Part shown: positions 1 to 11,110 of the stretch, one piece after another | Numbering within the stretch: the stretch's first letter is position 1 | Layout of the letters: each line of letters starts with the position of its first letter | NCBI RefSeq assembly: GCF_032854445.1 | Contig: NW_027018018.1 | Span: 1-64,000 of the forward strand | DNA: 64,000 bases | Reading direction: 5' to 3' | DNA from: Liolophura sinensis | Taxonomy: Eukaryota; Mollusca; Polyplacophora; Chitonida; Chitonidae | Notes under the pieces: generated by a model | The model's database searches: none | The model's input: the letters and a program-made list of their open reading frames with translations, nothing else | Told to the model about the DNA's origin: nothing | Program-made: the position numbers and the translations under genes

Positions 1-818
1 TATGTACAATCGCGACTGGTCATTACTATATTCAACTTTTCATTATAAGTTATGTGCCCTTCGGTAGCCCAGACGACGTCAAATCTTTGGGCCAAGCCCA
101 TTTAACTCACCCAGCAAAATGTCTTACTTCTAAGTCGAAGACAAACTCAATGTCTTTATCTACATGTAGAAAAACCACACCATTTGTATATAAAAAAACA
201 CAAGGTACTTGATACAGTCTGCTGTAAAAAGTACAATTGAACACTGACCCACATCAATAAGGTGCCAAAAGATGCGCAATTGGGCCAGCATCTCCAGCTG
301 TTGAAAAATTGCAAATTTCTATGGTTTCCATGGATTAAGAGCCGTTGCTGGGCACGTGATCTTGACATCAATGATTATTCATTTGTGGCTACAGCCAATA
401 GTATTGGTTCGGAGAACAACGCGGTTTGCACCATTCGATTTCTCGTCACAAAATACGTCGGATTAGTCTCTTACCAGCAGCATTGGAACAGTTTTTCCAC
501 TTTTGGATTTTTGCCTGGTCTTTTTGCGAATTGAAATCGGCTACATTAACTATGTACATCGCGACTGGTCATTACTATATTCAACTTTTCATTATAAGTT
601 ATGTGCCCTTCGGTAGCCCAGACGACGTCAAATCTTTGGGCAAGCCCATTTAACTCACCCAGCAAATGTCTTACTTCTAAGTGGAAGACAAACTCAATGT
701 CTTTATCTACATGTAGAAAAACCACACCATTTGTATATAAAAAAACACAAGGTACTTGATACAGTCTGCTGTAAAAAGTACAATTGAACACTGACCCACA
801 TCAATAAGGTGCCAAAAG

Positions 819-1329
819 ATGCGCAATTGGGCCAGGCATCTCCAGCTGTTGAAAAATTGCAAATTTCTATGACATCATTGATTATTCATTTGTGGCTACA
901 GCCAAAAGTATTGGTCGGAGAGCAACGCGGTTTGCACCATTCGATTTCTCGTCACAAAATACGTCGGATTAGCCTCTTACCCAGCAGCATTGGAACAGTT
1001 TTTCCACTTTTTGGGATTTTTGCCTGGTCTTTTTGCTAATTGAAATCGGCTACATTAACTATGTACAATCGCGACTGGTCATTACTATATTCAACTTTTC
1101 ATTATAAGTTATGTGCCCTTCGGTAGCCCAGACGACGTCAAATCTTTGGGCCAAGCCCATTTAACTCACCCAGCAAATGTCTTACTTCTAAGTCGAAGAC
1201 AAACTCAATGTCTTTATCTACATGTAGAAAAACCACACCATTTGTATATAAAAAAACACAAGGTACTTGATACAGTCTGCTGTAAAAAGTACAATTGAAC
1301 ACTGACCCACATCAATAAGGTGCCAAAAG
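819..1329. repeat. Short monomer 1 (41-bp deletion)
   Basis: Relative to the reference unit, 41 bp are missing at junction 870/871 (CTAT joined to GACATC). The lost segment carries TCCATGGA and CACGTG. This copy also has extra bases (CTTACCCAGC near 980 and an extra T and G near 1,010), consistent with the noisy first 5 kb. It belongs to the lineage with GATTAGCCTC and TTTTTCCAC. Confidence 0.85.
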
Positions 1330-4085
1330 ATGCGCAATTGGGCCAGGCATCTCCAGCTGTTGAAAAATTGCAAATTTCTATGGTTTCCATGGATTAAGAG
1401 CCGTTGCTGGGCACGTGATCTTGACATCAATGATTATTCATTTGTGGCTACAGCCAATAGTATTGGTCGGAGAACAACGCGGTTTGCACCATTCGATTTC
1501 TCGTCACAAAATACGTCGGATTAGCCTCTTACCAGCAGCATTGGAACAGTTTTTCCACTTTTGGATTTTTGCCTGGTCTTTTTGCTAATTGAAATCGGCT
1601 ACATTAACTATGTACAATCGCGACTGGTCATTACTATATTCAACTTTTCATTACAAGTTATGTGCCCATCGGTAGCCCAGACGACGTCAAATCTTTGGGT
1701 CCAAGCCCATTTAACTCACCCAGCAAATGTCTTACTTCTAAGTGGAAAACAAACTCAATGTCCTTTATCTACATGTAGAAAAACCACACCATTTGTATAT
1801 AAAAAAAACACAAGGTACTTGATACAGTCTGCTGTAAAAAGTACAATTGAACACTGACCCACATAAATAAGGTGCCAAAAGATGCGCAATTGGGCCAGGC
1901 ATCTCCAGGTGTTGAAAAATTGCAAATTTCCTTGGTTTCCATGGAGTAAGAGCCGTTGCTGGGCACGTGATCTTGACATCATTGATTATTCATTTGTGGC
2001 TACAGCCAAAAGTATTGGTTGGAGAGCAACGCGCTTTGCACCATTCGATTTTCTCGTCACAAAATACGTCGGATTAGCCTCTTACCAGCAGCATTGGAAC
2101 AGTTTTTCCACTTTTGGATTTTTGCCTGGTCTTTTGCTAATTGAAATCGGCCTACATTAACTATGTACAATCGCGACTGGTCATTACTATATTCAACTTT
2201 TCATTATAAGTTATGTGCCCTTCGGTAGCCCAGACGACGTCAATCTTTGGGCCAAGCCCATTTAACTCACCCAGCAATTGTCTTACTTCTAAGTCGAAGA
2301 CAAACTCAATGTCTTTATCTACATGTAGAAAAACCACACCATTTGTATATAAAAAAAACACAAGGTACTTGATACAGTCCGCTGTGAAAAGTACAATTCA
2401 ATACTGACCCACATCAATAAGGTGCCAAAAGATGCGCAATTGGGCCAGGCATCTCCAGCTGTTGAAAAATTGCAAATTTCTATGTTTTCCCATGGATTAA
2501 GAGCCGTTGCTGGGCACGTGATCTTGACATCATTGATTATTCATTTGTGGCTACAGCCAAAAGTATTGGTCGGAGAACAACGCGGTTTGCACCATTCGAT
2601 TTCTCGTCACCAAAATACGTCGATTAGCCTCTTACCAGCAGCATTGGAACAGTTTTTCCACTTTTGGATTTTTGCCTGGTCTTTTTGCTAATTGAAATCG
2701 GCTACATTAACTATGTACAATCGCGACTGGTCATTACTATATTCAACTTTTCATTACAAGTTATGTGCCCATCGTAGCCCAGACGACGTCAAATCTTTGG
2801 GCCAAGCCCATTTAACTCACCCAGCAAAATGTCTTACTTCTAAGTGGAAGACAAACTCAATGTCTTTATCTACATGTAGAAAAACCACACCATTTGTATA
2901 TAAAAAAAACACAAGGTACATGACACAGTCCGCTGTAAAAAGTACAATTGAACACTGACCCACATCAATAAGGTGCCAAAAGATGCGCAATTGGGCCAGG
3001 CATCTCCAGCTGTTCAAAAATTGCAAATTTCTATGGTTTCCATGGATTAAGAGCCGTTGCTGGGCACGTGATCTTGACATCATTGATTATTCATTTGTGG
3101 CCTACAGCCAAAAGTATTGGTCGGAGAGCAACGCGGTTTGCACCATTCGATTTCTCGTCACAAAATACGTCGGATTAGCCTCTTACCAGCAGCATTGGAA
3201 CAGTTTTTCCACTTTTGGATTTTTGCCTGGTCTTTTTGCTAATTGAAATCGGCTACATTAACTATGTACAATCGCGACTGGTCATTACTATATTCAACTT
3301 TTTCATTATAAGTTATGTGCCCTTCGGTAGCCCAGACGACGTCAAATCTTTGGGCCAAGCCCATTTAACTCACCCAGCAAATGTCTTACTTCTAAGTCGA
3401 AGACAAACTCAATGTCTTTATCTACATGTAGAAAAACCACACCATTTGTATATAAAAAAACACAAGGTACTTGATACAGTCTGCTGTAAAAAGTACAATT
3501 GAACACTGACCCCACATCAATAAGGTGCCAAAAGATGCGCAATGGGCCAGGCATCTCCAGCTGTTGAAAAATTGCAAATTTCTATGGTTTCCATGGATTA
3601 AGAGCCGTTGCTGGGCACGTGATCTTGACATCAATGATTATTCATTTGTGGCTACAGCCAATAGTATTGGTCGGAAGAACAACGCGGTTGCACCATTCGA
3701 TTTCTCGTCACAAAATACGTCGGATTAGTCTCTTACCAGCAGCATTGGAACAGTTTTTCCACTTTGGATTTTTGCCTGGTCTTTTTGCGAATTGAAATCG
3801 GCTACATTAACTATGTACAATCGCGAACTGGTCATTACTATATTCAACTTTTCATTATAAGTTTATGTGCCCTTCGGTAGCCCAGACGACGTCAAATCTT
3901 TGGGCCAAGCCCATTTAACTCACCCAGCAAATGTCTTACTTCTAAGTGGAAGACAAACTCAATGTCTTTATCTACATGTAGAAAAACCACACCATTTGTA
4001 TATAAAAAAAACACAAGGTACTTGATACAGTCTGCTGTAAAAAGTACAATTGAACACTGACCCACATCAATAAGGTGCCAAAAGA
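819..4085. repeat. 6-monomer HOR unit 1 (short monomer to short monomer)
   Basis: This unit is one short monomer followed by five full-length ones, 3,267 bp including indel noise. The order of subfamilies after the short unit is: CATCAATG type (1330), CAGGTGTTG/TCCTTGG type (1882), GCAATTGTC-preceded type (2432), CAGCTGTTC type (2983) and CATCAATG type again (3535). Confidence 0.75.
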
Positions 4086-4600
4086 ATGCGCAATTGGGCA
4101 GGCCATCTCCAGCTGTTGAAAAATTGCAAATTTCTATGACATCATTGATTATTCATTTGTGGCTACAGCCAAAAGTATTGGTCGGAGAGCAACGCGGTTT
4201 GCACCATTCGATTTCTCGTCACAAAACACAAAATACGTCGGATTAGCCTCTTACCAGCAGCATTGGAACAGTTTTTCCACTTTTGGATTTTTGCCTGGTC
4301 TTTTGCTAATTGAAATCGGCTACATTAACTATGTACAATCGCGACTGGTCATTACTATATTCAACTTTTCATTATAAGTTATGTGCCCTTCGGTAGCCCA
4401 GACGACGTCAAATCTTTGGCCAAGCCCATTTAACTCACCCAGCAAATGTCTTACTTCTAAGTCGAAGACAAACTCAATGTCTTTTATCTACATGTAGAAA
4501 AAACCACACCATTTGTATATAAAAAAACACAAGGTACTTGATACAGTCTGCTGTAAAAAGTACAATTGAACACTGACCCACATCAATAAGGTGCCAAAAG
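4086..4600. repeat. Short monomer 2 with 7-bp tandem duplication
   Basis: The 41-bp deletion junction is at 4137/4138. The unit is 515 bp instead of 508 because CACAAAA is duplicated in tandem at 4220-4226 and 4227-4233. Other small indels in the unit (GAATGCG, GGGCAGGCC) cancel out. Confidence 0.85.
4220..4233. repeat. Local 7-bp tandem duplication CACAAAA x2
   Basis: CACAAAA occurs twice in tandem where every other unit has it once. It is either replication slippage or an assembly artefact; the surrounding 4 kb is indel-rich. Confidence 0.85.
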
Positions 4601-6795
4601 ATGCGCAATTGGGCCAGGCATCTCCAGCTGTTGAAAAATTGCAAATTTCTATGGTTTCCATGGATTAAGAGCCGTTGCTGGGCACGTGATCTTGACATCA
4701 ATGATTATTCATTTGTGGCTACAGCCAATAGTATTGGTCGGAGAACAACGCGGTTTGCACCATTCGATTTCTCGTCACAAAATACGTCGGATTAGCCTCT
4801 TACCAGCAGCATTGGAACAGTTTTTCCACTTTGGATTTTTGCCTGGTCTTTTTGCTAATTGAAATCGGCTACATTAACTATGTACAATCGCGACTGTCAT
4901 TACTATATTCAACTTTTCATTACAAGTTATGTGCCCATCGGTAGCCCAGACGACGTCAAATCTTTGGGCCAAGCCCATTTAACTCACCCAGCAAATGTCT
5001 TACTTCTAAGTGGAAAACAAAACTCAATGTCTTTATCTACATGTAGAAAAACCACACCATTTGTATATAAAAAAACACAAGGTACTTGATACAGTCTGCT
5101 GTAAAAAGTACAATTGAACACTGACCCACATAAATAAGGTGCCAAAAGATGCGCAATTGGGCCAGGCATCTCCAGGTGTTGAAAAATTGCAAATTTCCTT
5201 GGTTTCCATGGAGTAAGAGCCGTTGCTGGGCACGTGATCTTGACATCATTGATTATTCATTTGTGGCTACAGCCAAAAGTATTGGTTGGAGAGCAACGCG
5301 CTTTGCACCATTCGATTTCTCGTCACAAAATACGTCGGATTAGCCTCTTACCAGCAGCATTGGAACAGTTTTTCCACTTTTGGATTTTTGCCTGGTCTTT
5401 TTGCTAATTGAAATCGGCTACATTAACTATGTACAATCGCGACTGGTCATTACTATATTCAACTTTTCATTATAAGTTATGTGCCCTTCGGTAGCCCAGA
5501 CGACGTCAAATCTTTGGGCCAAGCCCATTTAACTCACCCAGCAATTGTCTTACTTCTAAGTCGAAGACAAACTCAATGTCTTTATCTACATGTAGAAAAA
5601 CCACACCATTTGTATATAAAAAAAACACAAGGTACTTGATACAGTCCGCTGTGAAAAGTACAATTCAATACTGACCCACATCAATAAGGTGCCAAAAGAT
5701 GCGCAATTGGGCCAGGCATCTCCAGCTGTTGAAAAATTGCAAATTTCTATGGTTTCCATGGATTAAGAGCCGTTGCTGGGCACGTGATCTTGACATCATT
5801 GATTATTCATTTGTGGCTACAGCCAAAAGTATTGGTCGGAGAGCAACGCGGTTTGCACCATTCGATTTCTCGTCACAAAATACGTCGGATTAGTCTCTTA
5901 CCAGCAGCATTGGAGCAGTTTTTCCACTTTTCGATTTTTGCCTGGTCTTTTTGCGAATTGAAATCGGCTACATTAACTATGTACAATCGCGACTGGTCAT
6001 TACTATATTCAACTTTTCATTATAAGTTATGTGCCCTTCGGTAGCCCAGACGACGTCAAATCTTTGGGCCAAGCCCATTTAACTCACCCAGCAAATGTCT
6101 TACTTCTAAGTGGAAGACAAACTCAATGTCTTTATCTACATGTAGAAAAACCACACCATTTGTATATAAAAAAAACACAAGGTACATGACACAGTCCGCT
6201 GTAAAAAGTACAATTGAACACTGACCCACATCAATAAGGTGCCAAAAGATGCGCAATTGGGCCAGGCATCTCCAGCTGTTCAAAAATTGCAAATTTCCTT
6301 GGTTTCCATGGAGTAAGAGCCGTTGCTGGGCACGTGATCTTGACATCATTGATTATTCATTTGTGGCTACAGCCAAAAGTATTGGTCGGAGAGCAACGCG
6401 GTTTGCACCATTCGATTTCTCGTCACAAAATACGTCGGATTAGCCTCTTACCAGCAGCATTGGAACAGTTTTTCCACTTTTGGATTTTTGCCTGGTCTTT
6501 TTGCTAATTGAAATCGGCTACATTAACTATGTACAATCGCGACTGGTCATTACTATATTCAACTTTTCATTATAAGTTATGTGCCCTTCGGTAGCCCAGA
6601 CGACGTCAAATCTTTGGGCCAAGCCCATTTAACTCACCCAGCAAATGTCTTACTTCTAAGTCGAAGACAAACTCAATGTCTTTATCTACATGTAGAAAAA
6701 CCACACCATTTGTATATAAAAAAACACAAGGTACTTGATACAGTCTGCTGTAAAAAGTACAATTGAACACTGACCCACATCAATAAGGTGCCAAA

Positions 6796-6820
6796 AGATG
6801 CGCAATTGGGCCAGGCATCT
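6796..6820. other. Potential hairpin, 6-bp arms and 13-nt loop (representative copy)
   Basis: AGATGC and GCATCT are exact reverse complements separated by 13 nt that contain CAATTG and GGGCC. The arms recur in nearly every unit. Exceptions include TTGCGC at 27,478, a GAATCT right arm near 48,890, 50,540, 53,290, 54,940 and 59,886, and AGGATG left arms in one subfamily. The left-arm change AGATGC to GGATGC, without compensation in the right arm, argues against a strictly conserved structure. Confidence 0.4.
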
Positions 6821-6953
6821 CCAGCTGTTGAAAAATTGCAAATTTCTATGGTTTCCATGGATTAAGAGCCGTTGCTGGGCACGTGATCTTGACATCAATG
6901 ATTATTCATTTGTGGCTACAGCCAATAGTATTGGTCGGAGAACAACGCGGTTT

Positions 6954-6990
6954 GCACCATTCGATTTCTCGTCACAAAATACGTCGGATT
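6954..6990. other. Low-variation block of the monomer (representative copy)
   Basis: The stretch from GCACCATTCG to GTCGGATTA is nearly invariant across the array, while neighbouring positions define subfamilies. Exceptions noticed: CGAATTCTCG near 17,792, AAATTCG near 23,262, TTTCCACC in three related units just at its left edge (38,075, 40,824 and 61,672), and single-base indels inside the two indel-rich zones. The pattern resembles a protein-binding or otherwise constrained segment, but chance and recent homogenisation are simpler explanations. No CENP-B box consensus is present in it. Confidence 0.4.
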
Positions 6991-7233
6991 AGTCTCTTAC
7001 CAGCAGCATTGGAACAGTTTTTCCACTTTTGGATTTTTGCCTGGTCTTTTTGCGAATTGAAATCGGCTACATTAACTATGTACAATCGCGACTGGTCATT
7101 ACTATATTCAACTTTTCATTATAAGTTATGTGCCCTTCGGTAGCCCAGACGACGTCAAATCTTTGGGCCAAGCCCATTTAACTCACCCAGCAAATGTCTT
7201 ACTTCTAAGTGGAAGACAAACTCAATGTCTTTA

Positions 7234-7273
7234 TCTACATGTAGAAAAACCACACCATTTGTATATAAAAAAA
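7234..7273. other. 12-bp palindrome followed by TATA-like run and A tract (representative copy)
   Basis: Each unit contains the perfect palindrome TCTACATGTAGA. About 17 bp of intervening sequence follows, then TATATA running into an A tract. The tract is 7 A here, 8 A in many other units, 9 A at a few sites (about 40,590, 41,690 and 50,440) and 10 A near 37,840. The palindrome is unchanged in nearly every unit I read. It could be a dimeric protein-binding site, a cruciform or DNA-bending element, or simply inherited sequence. The TATA-like run is not evidence of a promoter by itself, because no gene lies downstream. Confidence 0.6.
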
Positions 7274-7346
7274 CACAAGGTACTTGATACAGTCTGCTGT
7301 AAAAAGTACAATTGAACACTGACCCACATCAATAAGGTGCCAAAAG

Positions 7347-7854
7347 ATGCGCAATTGGGCCAGGCATCTCCAGCTGTTGAAAAATTGCAAATTTCTATGA
7401 CATCATTGATTATTCATTTGTGGCTACAGCCAAAAGTATTGGTCGGAGAGCAACGCGGTTTGCACCATTCGATTTCTCGTCACAAAATACGTCGGATTAG
7501 CCTCTTACCAGCAGCATTGGAACAGTTTTTCCACTTTTGGATTTTTGCCTGGTCTTTTTGCTAATTGAAATCGGCTACATTAACTATGTACAATCGCGAC
7601 TGGTCATTACTATATTCAACTTTTCATTATAAGTTATGTGCCCTTCGGTAGCCCAGACGACGTCAAATCTTTGGGCCAAGCCCATTTAACTCACCCAGCA
7701 AATGTCTTACTTCTAAGTCGAAGACAAACTCAATGTCTTTATCTACATGTAGAAAAACCACACCATTTGTATATAAAAAAACACAAGGTACTTGATACAG
7801 TCTGCTGTAAAAAGTACAATTGAACACTGACCCACATCAATAAGGTGCCAAAAG
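7347..7854. repeat. Short monomer 3 (508 bp, clean)
   Basis: The 41-bp deletion junction is at 7398/7399. It is the reference copy for the short class and follows the CATCAATG-type unit at 6798, as in the other six-unit HOR copies. Confidence 0.9.
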
Positions 7855-10602
7855 ATGCGCAATTGGGCCAGGCATCTCCAGCTGTTGAAAAATTGCAAAT
7901 TTCTATGGTTTCCATGGATTAAGAGCCGTTGCTGGGCACGTGATCTTGACATCAATGATTATTCATTTGTGGCTACAGCCAATAGTATTGGTCGGAGAAC
8001 AACGCGGTTTGCACCATTCGATTTCTCGTCACAAAATACGTCGGATTAGCCTCTTACCAGCAGCATTGGAACAGTTTTTCCACTTTTGGATTTTTGCCTG
8101 GTCTTTTTGCTAATTGAAATCGGCTACATTAACTATGTACAATCGCGACTGGTCATTACTATATTCAACTTTTCATTACAAGTTATGTGCCCATCGGTAG
8201 CCCAGACGACGTCAAATCTTTGGGCCAAGCCCATTTAACTCACCCAGCAAATGTCTTACTTCTAAGTGGAAAACAAACTCAATGTCTTTATCTACATGTA
8301 GAAAAACCACACCATTTGTATATAAAAAAAACACAAGGTACTTGATACAGTCTGCTGTAAAAAGTACAATTGAACACTGACCCACATAAATAAGGTGCCA
8401 AAAGATGCGCAATTGGGCCAGGCATCTCCAGGTGTTGAAAAATTGCAAATTTCCTTGGTTTCCATGGAGTAAGAGCCGTTGCTGGGCACGTGATCTTGAC
8501 ATCATTGATTATTCATTTGTGGCTACAGCCAAAAGTATTGGTTGGAGAGCAACGCGCTTTGCACCATTCGATTTCTCGTCACAAAATACGTCGGATTAGC
8601 CTCTTACCAGCAGCATTGGAACAGTTTTTCCACTTTTGGATTTTTGCCTGGTCTTTTTGCTAATTGAAATCGGCTACATTAACTATGTACAATCGCGACT
8701 GGTCATTACTATATTCAACTTTTCATTATAAGTTATGTGCCCTTCGGTAGCCCAGACGACGTCAAATCTTTGGGCCAAGCCCATTTAACTCACCCAGCAA
8801 TTGTCTTACTTCTAAGTCGAAGACAAACTCAATGTCTTTATCTACATGTAGAAAAACCACACCATTTGTATATAAAAAAAACACAAGGTACTTGATACAG
8901 TCCGCTGTGAAAAGTACAATTCAATACTGACCCACATCAATAAGGTGCCAAAAGATGCGCAATTGGGCCAGGCATCTCCAGCTGTTGAAAAATTGCAAAT
9001 TTCTATGGTTTCCATGGATTAAGAGCCGTTGCTGGGCACGTGATCTTGACATCATTGATTATTCATTTGTGGCTACAGCCAAAAGTATTGGTCGGAGAAC
9101 AACGCGGTTTGCACCATTCGATTTCTCGTCACAAAATACGTCGGATTAGCCTCTTACCAGCAGCATTGGAACAGTTTTTCCACTTTTGGATTTTTGCCTG
9201 GTCTTTTTGCTAATTGAAATCGGCTACATTAACTATGTACAATCGCGACTGGTCATTACTATATTCAACTTTTCATTACAAGTTATGTGCCCATCGGTAG
9301 CCCAGACGACGTCAAATCTTTGGGCCAAGCCCATTTAACTCACCCAGCAAATGTCTTACTTCTAAGTGGAAGACAAACTCAATGTCTTTATCTACATGTA
9401 GAAAAACCACACCATTTGTATATAAAAAAAACACAAGGTACATGACACAGTCCGCTGTAAAAAGTACAATTGAACACTGACCCACATCAATAAGGTGCCA
9501 AAAGATGCGCAATTGGGCCAGGCATCTCCAGCTGTTCAAAAATTGCAAATTTCTATGGTTTCCATGGATTAAGAGCCGTTGCTGGGCACGTGATCTTGAC
9601 ATCATTGATTATTCATTTGTGGCTACAGCCAAAAGTATTGGTCGGAGAGCAACGCGGTTTGCACCATTCGATTTCTCGTCACAAAATACGTCGGATTAGC
9701 CTCTTACCAGCAGCATTGGAACAGTTTTTCCACTTTTGGATTTTTGCCTGGTCTTTTTGCTAATTGAAATCGGCTACATTAACTATGTACAATCGCGACT
9801 GGTCATTACTATATTCAACTTTTCATTATAAGTTATGTGCCCTTCGGTAGCCCAGACGACGTCAAATCTTTGGGCCAAGCCCATTTAACTCACCCAGCAA
9901 ATGTCTTACTTCTAAGTGGAAGACAAACTCAATGTCTTTATCTACATGTAGAAAAACCACACCATTTGTATATAAAAAAACACAAGGTACTTGATACAGT
10001 CTGCTGTAAAAAGTACAATTGAACACTGACCCACATCAATAAGGTGCCAAAAGATGCGCAATTGGGCCAGGCATCTCCAGCTGTTGAAAAATTGCAAATT
10101 TCTATGGTTTCCATGGATTAAGAGCCGTTGCTGGGCACGTGATCTTGACATCAATGATTATTCATTTGTGGCTACAGCCAATAGTATTGGTCGGAGAACA
10201 ACGCGGTTTGCACCATTCGATTTCTCGTCACAAAATACGTCGGATTAGTCTCTTACCAGCAGCATTGGAACAGTTTTTCCACTTTTGGATTTTTGCCTGG
10301 TCTTTTTGCGAATTGAAATCGGCTACATTAACTATGTACAATCGCGACTGGTCATTACTATATTCAACTTTTCATTATAAGTTATGTGCCCTTCGGTAGC
10401 CCAGACGACGTCAAATCTTTGGGCCAAGCCCATTTAACTCACCCAGCAAATGTCTTACTTCTAAGTGGAAGACAAACTCAATGTCTTTATCTACATGTAG
10501 AAAAACCACACCATTTGTATATAAAAAAACACAAGGTACTTGATACAGTCTGCTGTAAAAAGTACAATTGAACACTGACCCACATCAATAAGGTGCCAAA
10601 AG
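7347..10602. repeat. 6-monomer HOR unit 3
   Basis: This unit is 3,256 bp, the cleanest copy and the best reference for the six-unit HOR. It is one 508-bp short monomer plus five full-length monomers in the same order as units 1 and 2. Confidence 0.85.
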
Positions 10603-11110
10603 ATGCGCAATTGGGCCAGGCATCTCCAGCTGTTGAAAAATTGCAAATTTCTATGACATCATTGATTATTCATTTGTGGCTACAGCCAAAAGTATTGGTC
10701 GGAGAGCAACGCGGTTTGCACCATTCGATTTCTCGTCACAAAATACGTCGGATTAGCCTCTTACCAGCAGCATTGGAACAGTTTTTCCACTTTTGGATTT
10801 TTGCCTGGTCTTTTTGCTAATTGAAATCGGCTACATTAACTATGTACAATCGCGACTGGTCATTACTATATTCAACTTTTCATTATAAGTTATGTGCCCT
10901 TCGGTAGCCCAGACGACGTCAAATCTTTGGGCCAAGCCCATTTAACTCACCCAGCAAATGTCTTACTTCTAAGTCGAAGACAAACTCAATGTCTTTATCT
11001 ACATGTAGAAAAACCACACCATTTGTATATAAAAAAACACAAGGTACTTGATACAGTCTGCTGTAAAAAGTACAATTGAACACTGACCCACATCAATAAG
11101 GTGCCAAAAG
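10603..11110. repeat. Short monomer 4 (508 bp)
   Basis: The junction is at 10654/10655. It reads the same as the 7347 copy over the parts compared by eye, as expected for adjacent HOR copies. Confidence 0.9.

Larger units (their letters stand above)
1..5030. other. Indel-rich zone 1
   Basis: Single-base insertions and deletions relative to the otherwise constant unit occur every few hundred bases or less. Examples: GCAAAATG near 117, GCCAGCATC near 280, TGGTTCGG near 406, TACATCGCG near 553, GGGTCCAAG near 1,698, GGCCTACAT near 2,148, GTCAATC near 2,240, ATCGTAGCC near 2,771 and GGAAAACAAAACTC near 5,012. They fall mainly in homopolymers or remove one base. Downstream of about 5,030 such events become rare. 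The abrupt change suggests uneven base accuracy more than biology. Confidence 0.7.
272..6797. repeat. 12-monomer HOR, copy a (~6.53 kb)
   Basis: The twelve units from the anchor at 272 match, unit by unit, the twelve from 6798. The diagnostic alternation shows that the real period is 12 rather than 6. The unit at 2432 shares GGAGAAC with 8955, while 5699 shares GGAGAGC and the rare TTTTCGATT with 12211. Units 2983 and 9505 carry TCTATGG after CAGCTGTTC, whereas 6249 and 12761 carry TCCTTGG. The first ~5.03 kb has many single-base indels, so this copy is longer than copy b by about 13 bp. Confidence 0.8.
4086..7346. repeat. 6-monomer HOR unit 2
   Basis: This unit has the same order as unit 1, 3,261 bp. 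Its short monomer has a 7-bp tandem duplication. From about 5,030 onward the sequence is clean, with no further odd single-base indels. Confidence 0.8.
6798..7346 (+). repeat. Reference full-length satellite monomer (549 bp)
   Basis: This is a clean full-length unit, used here as the coordinate frame for landmarks. In order it carries: AGATGC/GCATCT arms (6796-6801 and 6815-6820); the segment missing from short monomers (6850-6890) with TCCATGGA (6854-6861) and CACGTG (6880-6885); TGGCTACAGCCA (6913-6924); a little-varying block (6954-6990); TGTACA (7079-7084); TCGCGA (7086-7091); GACGTC (7151-7156); TGGGCCAAGCCCA (7164-7176); the 12-bp palindrome TCTACATGTAGA (7234-7245); and a TATA-like stretch ending in seven A (7267-7273). 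Subfamilies differ at linked sites: CAGCTGTTG, CAGGTGTTG or CAGCTGTTC; TCTATGG, TCCTTGG or TTTTTGG; GGATTAAG or GGAGTAAG; CATCAATG, CATCATTG or CATTATTG; GGTCGGAGAAC, GGTCGGAGAGC or GGTTGGAGAGC; TTTTTCCAC or TTTTTCTAC; CATTATAAG or CATTACAAG. The choice of unit start is arbitrary. Confidence 0.95.

Noticed and set aside
6056-6349. Recurring minus-strand frame of up to 97 codons in many units
   Set aside because: Its length depends on whether the A tract has 7 or 8 bases: 8 gives 97 codons, 7 gives about 70 in another frame, and both forms are common. Single-base indels also shift it freely. No domain or start signal is recognisable, so it is a by-product of repetition.
6798-6992. Recurring plus-strand 64-codon frame starting at the anchor ATG
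   Set aside because: It recurs only because the unit recurs. It is destroyed by the 41-bp deletion in nine units. Variants include non-conservative changes with no sign of preference for silent sites, and it resembles no known protein.
6913-7025. Possible RNA polymerase III A box (TGGCTACAGCC) and B box (ATTCGATTTC) followed by a T run, suggesting a tRNA/SINE origin
   Set aside because: The spacing is plausible, but both boxes miss consensus positions and no cloverleaf can be drawn. The match is too weak to claim; a covariance-model search would settle it.
6883-7143. 86-codon plus-strand frame rich in hydrophobic residues, possible transposase or membrane remnant
   Set aside because: A single base change (TTTGCTAATTG versus TTTGCGAATTG) opens or closes it. 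Most units have the stop. No catalytic motif or terminal inverted repeats are visible.
7262-7273. TATA box promoter for the array
   Set aside because: The TATATA-A tract is present in every unit, but no gene, initiator or terminator pattern follows. Transcription cannot be inferred from sequence alone.
6798-7346. Internal sub-repeats, i.e. the unit being a diverged trimer of ~183 bp
   Set aside because: I compared thirds of the unit by eye and saw only short coincidences such as GTACAAT and CATTTGT. A self-alignment of the consensus could still reveal ancient similarity.
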